Source of the DNA: Ganaspis brasiliensis
Taxonomy: Eukaryota; Arthropoda; Insecta; Hymenoptera; Figitidae
Assembly: GCA_037103525.1 (NCBI GenBank)
Contig: JAZKLR010000664.1
Location: 372,001 to 436,000 of the forward strand
DNA length: 64,000 nt
Direction of reading: 5' to 3'
In this document: positions 47,717-60,100 of the stretch, piece by piece
Layout: each line of letters begins with the position of its first letter
Numbering within the stretch: position 1 is the first letter of the stretch
Made by a program: the position numbers and the translations under genes
The notes under the pieces: model-generated
Database searches by the model: none
What the model saw: the letters and a program-made list of their open reading frames with translations, nothing else
Told to the model about the DNA's origin: nothing

Positions 47717-49959
47717 TATTAGATCTTTTGCAAACAAGTGTAAATGGCGTCTAGAAATAAAAGAGTGTGGTTTTTTTAACTGTAAAAAATAAACTTTAAT
47801 TTTTCACTTTGCGAGAGGGTTTTTAAAAAATTCAAAATTCTAGGAAAATCATGTTTTCTTTCTTCAACTGCTTAATTTTGATTAAGTCTATTAGATCTTT
47901 TGCGAACAAGTGTAAATGGCGACCAGCAATAAAAGAGTTTGGTTTGTTTAACTGTAAAAAATAAACTTTAATTTTTTACTTTGGGATAGGTTTTTTAAAA
48001 AAGTCAAAATTCTAGGAAACTCACGTTTTCCTTCTTCACCTGCTTAATTTTCATTAAGTCTATTAGACCTTTTGCAAACAAGTGTAAATGGCGACTAGAA
48101 ATAAAAGAGTTTGATTTGTTTAACTGTAAAAAATAAACTTTAATTTTTCACTTTGCGAGAGGGTATTTAATGAATTCAAAATTCTAGAAAAATCATGTTT
48201 TTTTTCATCAACTACTTAATTTTGAATAACTCTATTAGATCTTTTGCAAACAAGTGTAAATGGCGTCTAGAAATAAAAGAGTGTGGTTTTTTTAACTGTA
48301 AAAAATAAACTTTAATTTTTTACTTTGAGAGGGTTTTTAAAAAATTCAAAATTCTAGGAAAATCATGTTTTCTTTCTTCAACTGCTTAATTTTGATTAAG
48401 TCTATTAGATCTTTTGCAAACAAGTGTAAAAGGCGACTAGAAATAAAAGAGTTTGGTTTGTTTAACTGTGAAAAATAAGCTTTTATTTTACACTTTGCGA
48501 GAGGGTATTTAAAAAATTCAAAATTCTAGAAAAATCATGTTTTTTTTCATCAACTACTTAATTTTGAATAACTCTATTAGATCTTTTGCAAACAAGTGTA
48601 AATGGCGTCTAGAAATAAAAGAGTTTGGTTTTTTTTACTGTAAAAAATAAACTTTAATTTTTCACTTTGCGAGAGGGTTTTTAAAAAATTCAAAATTCTA
48701 GAAAACTCACGTTTTCCTTCTTCACCTGCTTAATTTAGTTTAAGTCTATTAGCTCTTTTGCAAACAAGTGTAAATGGCGTCTAGAAATAAAAGAGTTTGA
48801 TTTGTTTAACTGTAAAAAATAAACTTTAATTTTTCACTTTGCGAGAGGGTATTTAATGAATTCAAAATTCTAGAAAAATCATGTTTTTTTTCATCAACTA
48901 CTTAATTTTGAATAACTCTATTAGATCTTTTGCAAACAAGTGTAAATGGCGTCTAGAAATAAAAGAGTTTGGTTTGTTTAACAGTAAAAATTAAACTTTA
49001 ATTTTTCACTTTGCAAGAGGGTTTTTAAAAAATTCAAAATTCTAGGAAACTCACGTTTTCCTTCTTTACCTGCTTAATTTTCCTTAAGTCTATTACACCT
49101 TTTGCAAACAAGTGTCAATGGCTACTAGAAATAAAAGAGTTTGATTTGTTTAACTGTAAAAAATAAACTTTAATTTTTCACTTTGCGAGAGGGTATTTAA
49201 TGAATTCAAAATTCTAGAAAAATCATGTTTTTTTTCATCAACTACTTAATTTTGAATAACTCTATTAGATCTTTTGCAAACAAGTGTAAATGGCGTCTAG
49301 AAATAAAAGAGTGTGGTTTTTTTAACTGTAAAAAATAAACTTTAATTTTTCACTTTGCGAGAGGGTTTTTAAAAAATTCAAAATTCTAGGAAAATCATGT
49401 TTTCCTTCTTCAACTGCTTAATTTTGATTAAGTCTATTAGATCATTTGCAAACAAGTGTAAATGGCGACCAGCAATAAAAGAGTTTGGTTTGTTTAACTG
49501 TGAAAAATAAGCTTTTATTTTACACTTTGCAAAAGGATTTTTAAAAAATTCAAAAAATTCAAAATTCTAGGAAAATCATGTTTTCCTTCTTCAACTGCTT
49601 AATTTTGATTAACTCTATTAGATCTTTTGCAAACAAGTGTAAATGGCGTCTAGAAATAAAAGAGTGTGGTTTTTTTAACTGTAAAAAATAAACTTTAATT
49701 TTTCACTTTGCGAGAGGGTTTTTAAAAAATTCAAAATTCTAGGAAAATCATGTTTTCTTTCTTCAACTGCTTAATTTTGATTAAGTCTATTAGATCTTTT
49801 GCGAACAAGTGTAAATGGCGACTAGAAATAAAAGAGTTTGATTTGTTTAACTGTAAAAAATAAACTTTAATTTTTCACTTTGCGAGAGGGTATTTAAAGA
49901 ATTCAAAATTCTAGAAAAATCATGTTTTCTTTCATCAACTGCTTAATTTTGAATAAGCC
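47717..49959. repeat. 13-mer HOR unit (2,243 bp), copy 1
   Basis: Paired markers are 2,243 bp apart: 'actttgagaggg' (2-base deletion) at 48,324/50,567, 'gtgtcaatgg' at 49,114/51,357, and a 6-bp insertion duplicating 'aaattc' at 49,551/51,794. U monomers ('gtgaaaaataagc') occur inside it. The edges are set where 'gaataactct' and 'gaataagcct' alternate just before 'attagatc' at about 47,716, 49,959 and 52,202. Confidence 0.83.
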
Positions 49960-52202
49960 TATTAGATCTTTTGCAAACAAGTGTAAATGGCGTCTAGAAA
50001 TAAAAGAGTGTGGTTTTTTTAACTGTAAAAAATAAACTTTAATTTTTCACTTTGCGAGAGGGTTTTTAAAAAATTCAAAATTCTAGGAAAATCATGTTTT
50101 CTTTCTTCAACTGCTTAATTTTGATTAAGTCTATTAGATCTTTTGCGAACAAGTGTAAATGGCGACCAGCAATAAAAGAGTTTGGTTTGTTTAACTGTAA
50201 AAAATAAACTTTAATTTTTTACTTTGGGATAGGTTTTTTAAAAAAGTCAAAATTCTAGGAAACTCACGTTTTCCTTCTTCACCTGCTTAATTTTCATTAA
50301 GTCTATTAGACCTTTTGCAAACAAGTGTAAATGGCGACTAGAAATAAAAGAGTTTGATTTGTTTAACTGTAAAAAATAAACTTTAATTTTTCACTTTGCG
50401 AGAGGGTATTTAATGAATTCAAAATTCTAGAAAAATCATGTTTTTTTTCATCAACTACTTAATTTTGAATAACTCTATTAGATCTTTTGCAAACAAGTGT
50501 AAATGGCGTCTAGAAATAAAAGAGTGTGGTTTTTTTAACTGTAAAAAATAAACTTTAATTTTTTACTTTGAGAGGGTTTTTAAAAAATTCAAAATTCTAG
50601 GAAAATCATGTTTTCTTTCTTCAACTGCTTAATTTTGATTAAGTCTATTAGATCTTTTGCAAACAAGTGTAAAAGGCGACTAGAAATAAAAGAGTTTGGT
50701 TTGTTTAACTGTGAAAAATAAGCTTTTATTTTACACTTTGCGAGAGGGTATTTAAAAAATTCAAAATTCTAGAAAAATCATGTTTTTTTTCATCAACTAC
50801 TTAATTTTGAATAACTCTATTAGATCTTTTGCAAACAAGTGTAAATGGCGTCTAGAAATAAAAGAGTTTGGTTTTTTTTACTGTAAAAAATAAACTTTAA
50901 TTTTTCACTTTGCGAGAGGGTTTTTAAAAAATTCAAAATTCTAGAAAACTCACGTTTTCCTTCTTCACCTGCTTAATTTAGTTTAAGTCTATTAGCTCTT
51001 TTGCAAACAAGTGTAAATGGCGTCTAGAAATAAAAGAGTTTGATTTGTTTAACTGTAAAAAATAAACTTTAATTTTTCACTTTGCGAGAGGGTATTTAAT
51101 GAATTCAAAATTCTAGAAAAATCATGTTTTTTTTCATCAACTACTTAATTTTGAATAACTCTATTAGATCTTTTGCAAACAAGTGTAAATGGCGTCTAGA
51201 AATAAAAGAGTTTGGTTTGTTTAACAGTAAAAATTAAACTTTAATTTTTCACTTTGCAAGAGGGTTTTTAAAAAATTCAAAATTCTAGGAAACTCACGTT
51301 TTCCTTCTTTACCTGCTTAATTTTCCTTAAGTCTATTACACCTTTTGCAAACAAGTGTCAATGGCTACTAGAAATAAAAGAGTTTGATTTGTTTAACTGT
51401 AAAAAATAAACTTTAATTTTTCACTTTGCGAGAGGGTATTTAATGAATTCAAAATTCTAGAAAAATCATGTTTTTTTTCATCAACTACTTAATTTTGAAT
51501 AACTCTATTAGATCTTTTGCAAACAAGTGTAAATGGCGTCTAGAAATAAAAGAGTGTGGTTTTTTTAACTGTAAAAAATAAACTTTAATTTTTCACTTTG
51601 CGAGAGGGTTTTTAAAAAATTCAAAATTCTAGGAAAATCATGTTTTCCTTCTTCAACTGCTTAATTTTGATTAAGTCTATTAGATCATTTGCAAACAAGT
51701 GTAAATGGCGACCAGCAATAAAAGAGTTTGGTTTGTTTAACTGTGAAAAATAAGCTTTTATTTTACACTTTGCAAAAGGATTTTTAAAAAATTCAAAAAA
51801 TTCAAAATTCTAGGAAAATCATGTTTTCCTTCTTCAACTGCTTAATTTTGATTAACTCTATTAGATCTTTTGCAAACAAGTGTAAATGGCGTCTAGAAAT
51901 AAAAGAGTGTGGTTTTTTTAACTGTAAAAAATAAACTTTAATTTTTCACTTTGCGAGAGGGTTTTTAAAAAATTCAAAATTCTAGGAAAATCATGTTTTC
52001 TTTCTTCAACTGCTTAATTTTGATTAAGTCTATTAGATCTTTTGCGAACAAGTGTAAATGGCGACTAGAAATAAAAGAGTTTGATTTGTTTAACTGTAAA
52101 AAATAAACTTTAATTTTTCACTTTGCGAGAGGGTATTTAAAGAATTCAAAATTCTAGAAAAATCATGTTTTCTTTCATCAACTGCTTAATTTTGAATAAG
52201 CC
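49960..52202. repeat. 13-mer HOR unit (2,243 bp), copy 2
   Basis: The second copy of 47,717-49,959, directly abutting. After 52,202 the same S monomer starts again, but the match is lost within two monomers ('gaccagc' at about 50,166 against 'gactag' at about 52,409). This copy is also the first part of the 7,228-bp unit and so exists a third time at about 57,188-59,430. Confidence 0.82.
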
Positions 52203-54571
52203 TATTAGATCTTTTGCAAACAAGTGTAAATGGCGTCTAGAAATAAAAGAGTGTGGTTTTTTTAACTGTAAAAAATAAACTTTAATTTTTCACTTTGCGA
52301 GAGGGTTTTTAAAAAATTCAAAATTCTAGGAAAATCATGTTTTCTTTCTTCAACTGCTTAATTTTGATTAAGTCTATTAGATCTTTTGCGAACAAGTGTA
52401 AATGGCGACTAGAAATAAAAGAGTTTGATTTGTTTAACTGTAAAAAATAAACTTTAATTTTTCACTTTGCGAGAGGGTATTTAAAGAATTCAAAATTCTA
52501 GAAAAATCATGTTTTCTTTCATCAACTGCTTAATTTTGAATAAGCCTATTAGATCTTTTGCAAACAAGTGTAAAAGGCGACTAGAAATAAAAGAGTTTGG
52601 TTTGTTTAACTGTGAAAAATAAGCTTTTATTTTACACTTTGCGAGAGGGTATTTAAAAAATTCAAAATTCTAGAAAAATCATGTTTTTTTTCATCAACTA
52701 CTTAATTTTGAATAACTCTATTAGATCTTTTGCAAACAAGTGTAAATGGCGTCTAGAAATAAAAGAGTTTAATTTTTTTAACTGTAAAAAATAAACTTTA
52801 ATTTTTCACTTTGCGAGAGGGTTTTTAAAAAATTCAAAATTCTAGAAAACTCACGTTTTCCTTCTTCACCTGCTTAATTTTCCTTAAGTCTATTAGACCT
52901 TTTGCAAACAAGTGTAAATGGCGACTAGAAATAAAAGAGTTTGATTTGTTTAACTGTAAAAAATAAACTTTAATTTTTCACTTTGCGAGAGGGTTTTTAA
53001 AAAATTCAAAATTCTAGGAAAATCATGTTTTCTTTCTTCAACTGCTTAATATTGATTAAGTCTATTAGATCTTTTGCAAACAAGTGTAAATGGCGACCAG
53101 CAAAAAAAGAGTTTGGTTTGTTTAACTGTAAAAAATAAACTTTAATTTTTTACTTTGGGATAGGGTTTTTAAAAAAGTCAAAATTCTAGGAAACTCACGT
53201 TTTCCTTCTTCACCTGCTTAATTTTCATTAAGTCTATTCGATCTTTTGCAAAGAAGTGTAAATGGCGACTAGAAATAAAAGAGTTTGGTTTGTTTAACAG
53301 TAAAAATTAAACTTTAATTTTTCACTTTGCGAAAGGGTTTTTAAAAAATTCAAAATTCTAGGAAACTCACGTTTTCCTTCTTTACATGCTTAATTTTCCT
53401 TAAGTCTATTAGACCTTTTGCAAACAAGTGTAAATGGCAACTAGAAATAAAAGAGTTTAGTTTGTTTAACTGTAAAAAATAAACTTTAATTTTTCACTTT
53501 GCGAGAGGGTATTTAAAGAATTCATAATTCTAGAAAAATCATGTTTTCTTTCATCAACTGCTTAATTTTAAATAAGCCTATTAGATCTTTTGCAAACAAG
53601 TGTAAATGGCGACCAGCAAAAAAAGAGTTTGGTTTGTTTAACTGTAAAAAATAAACTTTAATTTTTTACTTTGGGATAGGGTTTTTAAAAAAGTCAAAAT
53701 TCTAGGAAACTCACGTTTTCCTTCTTCAACTGCTTAATTTTGATTAAGTCTATTAGATCTTTTGCAAGCAAGTGTAAATGGCGATCAGCAATAAAATAGT
53801 TTGGTTGGTTTAACTGTAAAAAATAAACTTTAATTTTTCACTTTGCGAGAGGGTTTTTAAAAAATTCAAAATTCTAGGAAACTCACGTTTTCCTTCTTTA
53901 CCTGCTTAATTTTCCTTAAGTCTATTACACCTTTTGCAAACAAGTGTAAATGGCTACTAGAAATAAAAGAGTTTGATTTGTTTAACTGTAAAAAATAAAC
54001 TTTAATTTTTCACTTTGCGAGAGGGTATTTAATGAATTCAAAATTCTAGAAAAATCATGTTTTTTTTCATCAACTACTTAATTTTGAATAACTCTATTAG
54101 ATCTTTTGCAAACAAGTGTAAATGGCGTCTAGAAATAAAAGAGTGTGGTTTTTTTAACTGTAAAAAATAAACTTTAATTTTTTACTTTGAGAGGGTTTTT
54201 AAAAAATTCAAAATTCTAGGAAAATCATGTTTTCTTTCTTCAACTGCTTAATTTTGATTAAGTCTATAAGATCTTTTGCAAACAAGTGTAAAAGGCGACT
54301 AGAAATAAAAGAGTTTGGTTTGTTTAACTGTGAAAAATAAGCTTTTATTTTACACTTTGCGAGAGGGTATTTAAAAAATTCAAAATTCTAGAAAAATCAT
54401 GTTTTTTTTCATCAACTACTTAATTTTGAATAACTCTATTAGATCTTTTGCAAACAAGTGTAAATGGCGTCTAGAAATAAAAGAGTGTGGTTTTTTTAAC
54501 TGTAAAAAATAAACTTTAATTTTTCACTTTGCGAGAGGGTTTTTAAAAAATTCAAAATTCTAGAAAACTCA

Positions 54572-54743
54572 CGTTTTCCTTCTTCACCTGCTTAATTTAG
54601 TTTAAGTCTATTAGCTCTTTTGCAAACAAGTGTAAATGGCGTCTAGAAATAAAACAGTTTGGTTTGTTTTAATGTAAAAAATAAATTTTAATTTTTCACT
54701 TTGCGAGAGGGTTTTTAAAAAATTCAAAATTCTAGGAAAATCA
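54572..54743. repeat. X-type (domain A-like) monomer inside domain B
   Basis: This 172-bp copy has 'agctctt', 'gcgtctag', 'aaaacagtttggtttg', 'gttttaatg' and 'aataaatttt', the domain A X signature, which the rest of domain B otherwise lacks. Its head carries 'atttagtttaag', the domain B form. It is therefore a chimera or a converted monomer. Confidence 0.8.
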
Positions 54744-57187
54744 TGTTTTCTTTCTTCAACTGCTTAATTTTGATTAAGTCTATTCGATCTTTTGCAAAGA
54801 AGTGTAAATGGCGACTAGAAATAAAAGAGTTTGGTTTGTTTAACAGTAAAAATTAAACTTTAATTTTTCACTTTGCAAGAGGGTTTTTAAAAATTCAAAA
54901 TTCTAGGAAACTCACGTTTTCCTTCTTTACCTGCTTAATTTTCCTTAAGTCTATTACACCTTTTGCAAACAAGTGTAAATGGCTACTAGAAATAAAAGAG
55001 TTTGATTTGTTTAACTGTAAAAAATAAACTTTAATTTTTCACTTTGCGAGAGGGTATTTAATGAATTCAAAATTCTAGAAAAATCATGTTTTTTTTCATC
55101 AACTACTTAATTTTGAATAACTCTATTAGATCTTTTGCAAACAAGTGTAAATGGCGTCTAGAAATAAAAGAGTGTGGTTTTTTTAACTGTAAAAAATAAA
55201 CTTTAATTTTTCACTTTGCGAGAGGGTTTTTAAAAAATTCAAAATTCTAGGAAAATCATGTTTTCTTTCTTCAACTGCTTAATTTTGATTAAGTCTATTA
55301 GATCTTTTGCGAACAAGTGTAAATGGCGACCAGCAATAAAAGAGTTTGGTTTGTTTAACTGTAAAAAATAAACTTTAATTTTTTACTTTGGGATAGGTTT
55401 TTTAAAAAAGTCAAAATTCTAGGAAACTCACGTTTTCCTTCTTCACCTGCTTAATTTTCATTAAGTCTATTAGACCTTTTGCAAACAAGTGTAAATGGCG
55501 ACTAGAAATAAAAGAGTTTGATTTGTTTAACTGTAAAAAATAAACTTTAATTTTTCACTTTGCGAGAGGGTATTTAAAGAATTCAAAATTCTAGAAAAAT
55601 CATGTTTTCTTTCATCAACTGCTTAATTTTGAATAAGCCTATTAGATCTTTTGCAAACAAGTGTAAAAGGCGACTAGAAATAAAAGAGTTTGGTTTGTTT
55701 AACTGTGAAAAATAAGCTTTTATTTTACACTTTGCGAGAGGGTATTTAAAAAATTCAAAATTCTAGAAAAATCATGTTTTCTTTCATCAACTGCTTAATT
55801 TTGAATAAGCCTATTAGATCTTTTGCAAACAAGTGTAAATGGCGACTAGAAATAAAAGAGTTTGATTTGTTTAACTGTAAAAAATAAACTTTAATTTTTC
55901 ACTTTGCGAGAGGGTTTTTAAAAAATTCAAAATTCTAGGAAAATCATGTTTTCTTTCTTCAACTGCTTAATTTTGATTAAGTCTTTTAGATCTTTTGCAA
56001 ACAAGTGTAAATGGCGACCAGCAATAAAAGAGTTTGGTTTGTTTAACTGTGAAAAATAAGCTTTTATTTTACACTTTGCGGGAGGGTATTTAAAAAATTC
56101 AAAATTCTAGAAAAATCATGTTTTCTTTCATCAACTGCTTAATTTTGAATAAGCCTATTAGATCTTTTGCAAACAAGTGTAAATGGCGACTAGAAATAAA
56201 AGAGTTTGATTTGTTTAACTGTAAAAAATAAACTTTAATTTTTCACTTTGCGAGAGGGTTTTTAAAAAATTCAAAATTCTAGGAAAATCATGTTTTCTTT
56301 CTTCAACTGCTTAATTTTGATTAAGTCTTTTAGATCTTTTGCAAACAAGTGTAAATGGCGACCAGCAATAAAAAAGTTTGGTTTGTTTAACTGTAAAAAA
56401 TAAACTTTAATTTTTTACTTTGGGATAGGGTTTTTAAAAAAGTCAAAATTCTAGGAAACTCACGTTTTCCTTCTTCACCTGCTTAATTTTCATTAAGTCT
56501 ATTAGACCTTTTGCAAACAAGTGTAAATGGCGACTAGAAATAAAAGAGTTTGATTTGTTTAACTGTAAAAAATAAACTTTAATTTTTCACTTTGCGAGAG
56601 GGTATTTAAAGAATTCAAAATTCTAGAAAAATCATGTTTTCTTTCATCAACTGCTTAATTTTGAATAAGCCTATTAGATCTTTTGCAAACAAGTGTAAAT
56701 GGCGACCAGCAATAAAAGAGTTTGGTTTGTTTAACTGTAAAAAATAAACTTTAATTTTTCACTTTGGGAGAGGGTTTTTAAAAAATTCAAAATTCTAGAA
56801 AAATCATGTTTTCTTTCTTCAACTGCTTAATTTTGATTAAGTCTATTAGATCTTTTGCAAACAAGTGTAAATGGCGACCAGCAATAAAAGAGTTTGGTTT
56901 GTTTAACTGTAAAAAATAAACTTTAATTTTTTACTTTGGGATAGGGTTTTTAAAAAAGTCAAAATTCTAGGAAACTCACGTTTTCCTTCTTCACCTGCTT
57001 AATTTTCATTAAGTCTATTAGACCTTTTGCAAACAAGTGTAAATGGCGACTAGAAATAAAAGAGTTTGATTTGTTTAACTGTAAAAAATAAACTTTAATT
57101 TTTCACTTTGCGAGAGGGTATTTAAAGAATTCAAAATTCTAGAAAAATCATGTTTTCTTTCATCAACTACTTAATTTTGAATAACTC

Positions 57188-60100
57188 TATTAGATCTTTT
57201 GCAAACAAGTGTAAATGGCGTCTAGAAATAAAAGAGTGTGGTTTTTTTAACTGTAAAAAATAAACTTTAATTTTTCACTTTGCGAGAGGGTTTTTAAAAA
57301 ATTCAAAATTCTAGGAAAATCATGTTTTCTTTCTTCAACTGCTTAATTTTGATTAAGTCTATTAGATCTTTTGCGAACAAGTGTAAATGGCGACCAGCAA
57401 TAAAAGAGTTTGGTTTGTTTAACTGTAAAAAATAAACTTTAATTTTTTACTTTGGGATAGGTTTTTTAAAAAAGTCAAAATTCTAGGAAACTCACGTTTT
57501 CCTTCTTCACCTGCTTAATTTTCATTAAGTCTATTAGACCTTTTGCAAACAAGTGTAAATGGCGACTAGAAATAAAAGAGTTTGATTTGTTTAACTGTAA
57601 AAAATAAACTTTAATTTTTCACTTTGCGAGAGGGTATTTAATGAATTCAAAATTCTAGAAAAATCATGTTTTTTTTCATCAACTACTTAATTTTGAATAA
57701 CTCTATTAGATCTTTTGCAAACAAGTGTAAATGGCGTCTAGAAATAAAAGAGTGTGGTTTTTTTAACTGTAAAAAATAAACTTTAATTTTTTACTTTGAG
57801 AGGGTTTTTAAAAAATTCAAAATTCTAGGAAAATCATGTTTTCTTTCTTCAACTGCTTAATTTTGATTAAGTCTATTAGATCTTTTGCAAACAAGTGTAA
57901 AAGGCGACTAGAAATAAAAGAGTTTGGTTTGTTTAACTGTGAAAAATAAGCTTTTATTTTACACTTTGCGAGAGGGTATTTAAAAAATTCAAAATTCTAG
58001 AAAAATCATGTTTTTTTTCATCAACTACTTAATTTTGAATAACTCTATTAGATCTTTTGCAAACAAGTGTAAATGGCGTCTAGAAATAAAAGAGTTTGGT
58101 TTTTTTTACTGTAAAAAATAAACTTTAATTTTTCACTTTGCGAGAGGGTTTTTAAAAAATTCAAAATTCTAGAAAACTCACGTTTTCCTTCTTCACCTGC
58201 TTAATTTAGTTTAAGTCTATTAGCTCTTTTGCAAACAAGTGTAAATGGCGTCTAGAAATAAAAGAGTTTGATTTGTTTAACTGTAAAAAATAAACTTTAA
58301 TTTTTCACTTTGCGAGAGGGTATTTAATGAATTCAAAATTCTAGAAAAATCATGTTTTTTTTCATCAACTACTTAATTTTGAATAACTCTATTAGATCTT
58401 TTGCAAACAAGTGTAAATGGCGTCTAGAAATAAAAGAGTTTGGTTTGTTTAACAGTAAAAATTAAACTTTAATTTTTCACTTTGCAAGAGGGTTTTTAAA
58501 AAATTCAAAATTCTAGGAAACTCACGTTTTCCTTCTTTACCTGCTTAATTTTCCTTAAGTCTATTACACCTTTTGCAAACAAGTGTAAATGGCTACTAGA
58601 AATAAAAGAGTTTGATTTGTTTAACTGTAAAAAATAAACTTTAATTTTTCACTTTGCGAGAGGGTATTTAATGAATTCAAAATTCTAGAAAAATCATGTT
58701 TTTTTTCATCAACTACTTAATTTTGAATAACTCTATTAGATCTTTTGCAAACAAGTGTAAATGGCGTCTAGAAATAAAAGAGTGTGGTTTTTTTAACTGT
58801 AAAAAATAAACTTTAATTTTTCACTTTGCGAGAGGGTTTTTAAAAAATTCAAAATTCTAGGAAAATCATGTTTTCCTTCTTCAACTGCTTAATTTTGATT
58901 AAGTCTATTAGATCATTTGCAAACAAGTGTAAATGGCGACCAGCAATAAAAGAGTTTGGTTTGTTTAACTGTGAAAAATAAGCTTTTATTTTACACTTTG
59001 CAAAAGGATTTTTAAAAAATTCAAAAAATTCAAAATTCTAGGAAAATCATGTTTTCCTTCTTCAACTGCTTAATTTTGATTAACTCTATTAGATCTTTTG
59101 CAAACAAGTGTAAATGGCGTCTAGAAATAAAAGAGTGTGGTTTTTTTAACTGTAAAAAATAAACTTTAATTTTTCACTTTGCGAGAGGGTTTTTAAAAAA
59201 TTCAAAATTCTAGGAAAATCATGTTTTCTTTCTTCAACTGCTTAATTTTGATTAAGTCTATTAGATCTTTTGCGAACAAGTGTAAATGGCGACTAGAAAT
59301 AAAAGAGTTTGATTTGTTTAACTGTAAAAAATAAACTTTAATTTTTCACTTTGCGAGAGGGTATTTAAAGAATTCAAAATTCTAGAAAAATCATGTTTTC
59401 TTTCATCAACTGCTTAATTTTGAATAAGCCTATTAGATCTTTTGCAAACAAGTGTAAATGGCGTCTAGAAATAAAAGAGTGTGGTTTTTTTAACTGTAAA
59501 AAATAAACTTTAATTTTTCACTTTGCGAGAGGGTTTTTAAAAAATTCAAAATTCTAGGAAAATCATGTTTTCTTTCTTCAACTGCTTAATTTTGATTAAG
59601 TCTATTAGATCTTTTGCGAACAAGTGTAAATGGCGACTAGAAATAAAAGAGTTTGATTTGTTTAACTGTAAAAAATAAACTTTAATTTTTCACTTTGCGA
59701 GAGGGTATTTAAAGAATTCAAAATTCTAGAAAAATCATGTTTTCTTTCATCAACTGCTTAATTTTGAATAAGCCTATTAGATCTTTTGCAAACAAGTGTA
59801 AAAGGCGACTAGAAATAAAAGAGTTTGGTTTGTTTAACTGTGAAAAATAAGCTTTTATTTTACACTTTGCGAGAGGGTATTTAAAAAATTCAAAATTCTA
59901 GAAAAATCATGTTTTTTTTCATCAACTACTTAATTTTGAATAACTCTATTAGATCTTTTGCAAACAAGTGTAAATGGCGTCTAGAAATAAAAGAGTTTAA
60001 TTTTTTTAACTGTAAAAAATAAACTTTAATTTTTCACTTTGCGAGAGGGTTTTTAAAAAATTCAAAATTCTAGAAAACTCACGTTTTCCTTCTTCACCTG

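Larger units (their letters stand above)
49960..57187. repeat. 42-mer HOR unit (7,228 bp), copy 1
   Basis: A very long unit repeated in tandem. Markers 7,228 bp apart are the 6-bp insertion at 51,794/59,022, 'tttacatgc' at 53,381/60,609, 'gcaagcaag' at 53,764/60,992, 'actttgagaggg' at 50,567/57,795, and the chimeric X monomer at 54,572/61,800. After about 54,890 the offset becomes 7,229 because copy 1 lacks one A in 'tttttaaaaattc'. The left edge coincides with that of the 2,243-bp unit. Few mismatches were seen in spot checks, among them 'gtcaatgg' (51,357) against 'gtaaatgg' and 'taatattg' (53,048) against 'taattttg'. Confidence 0.85.
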
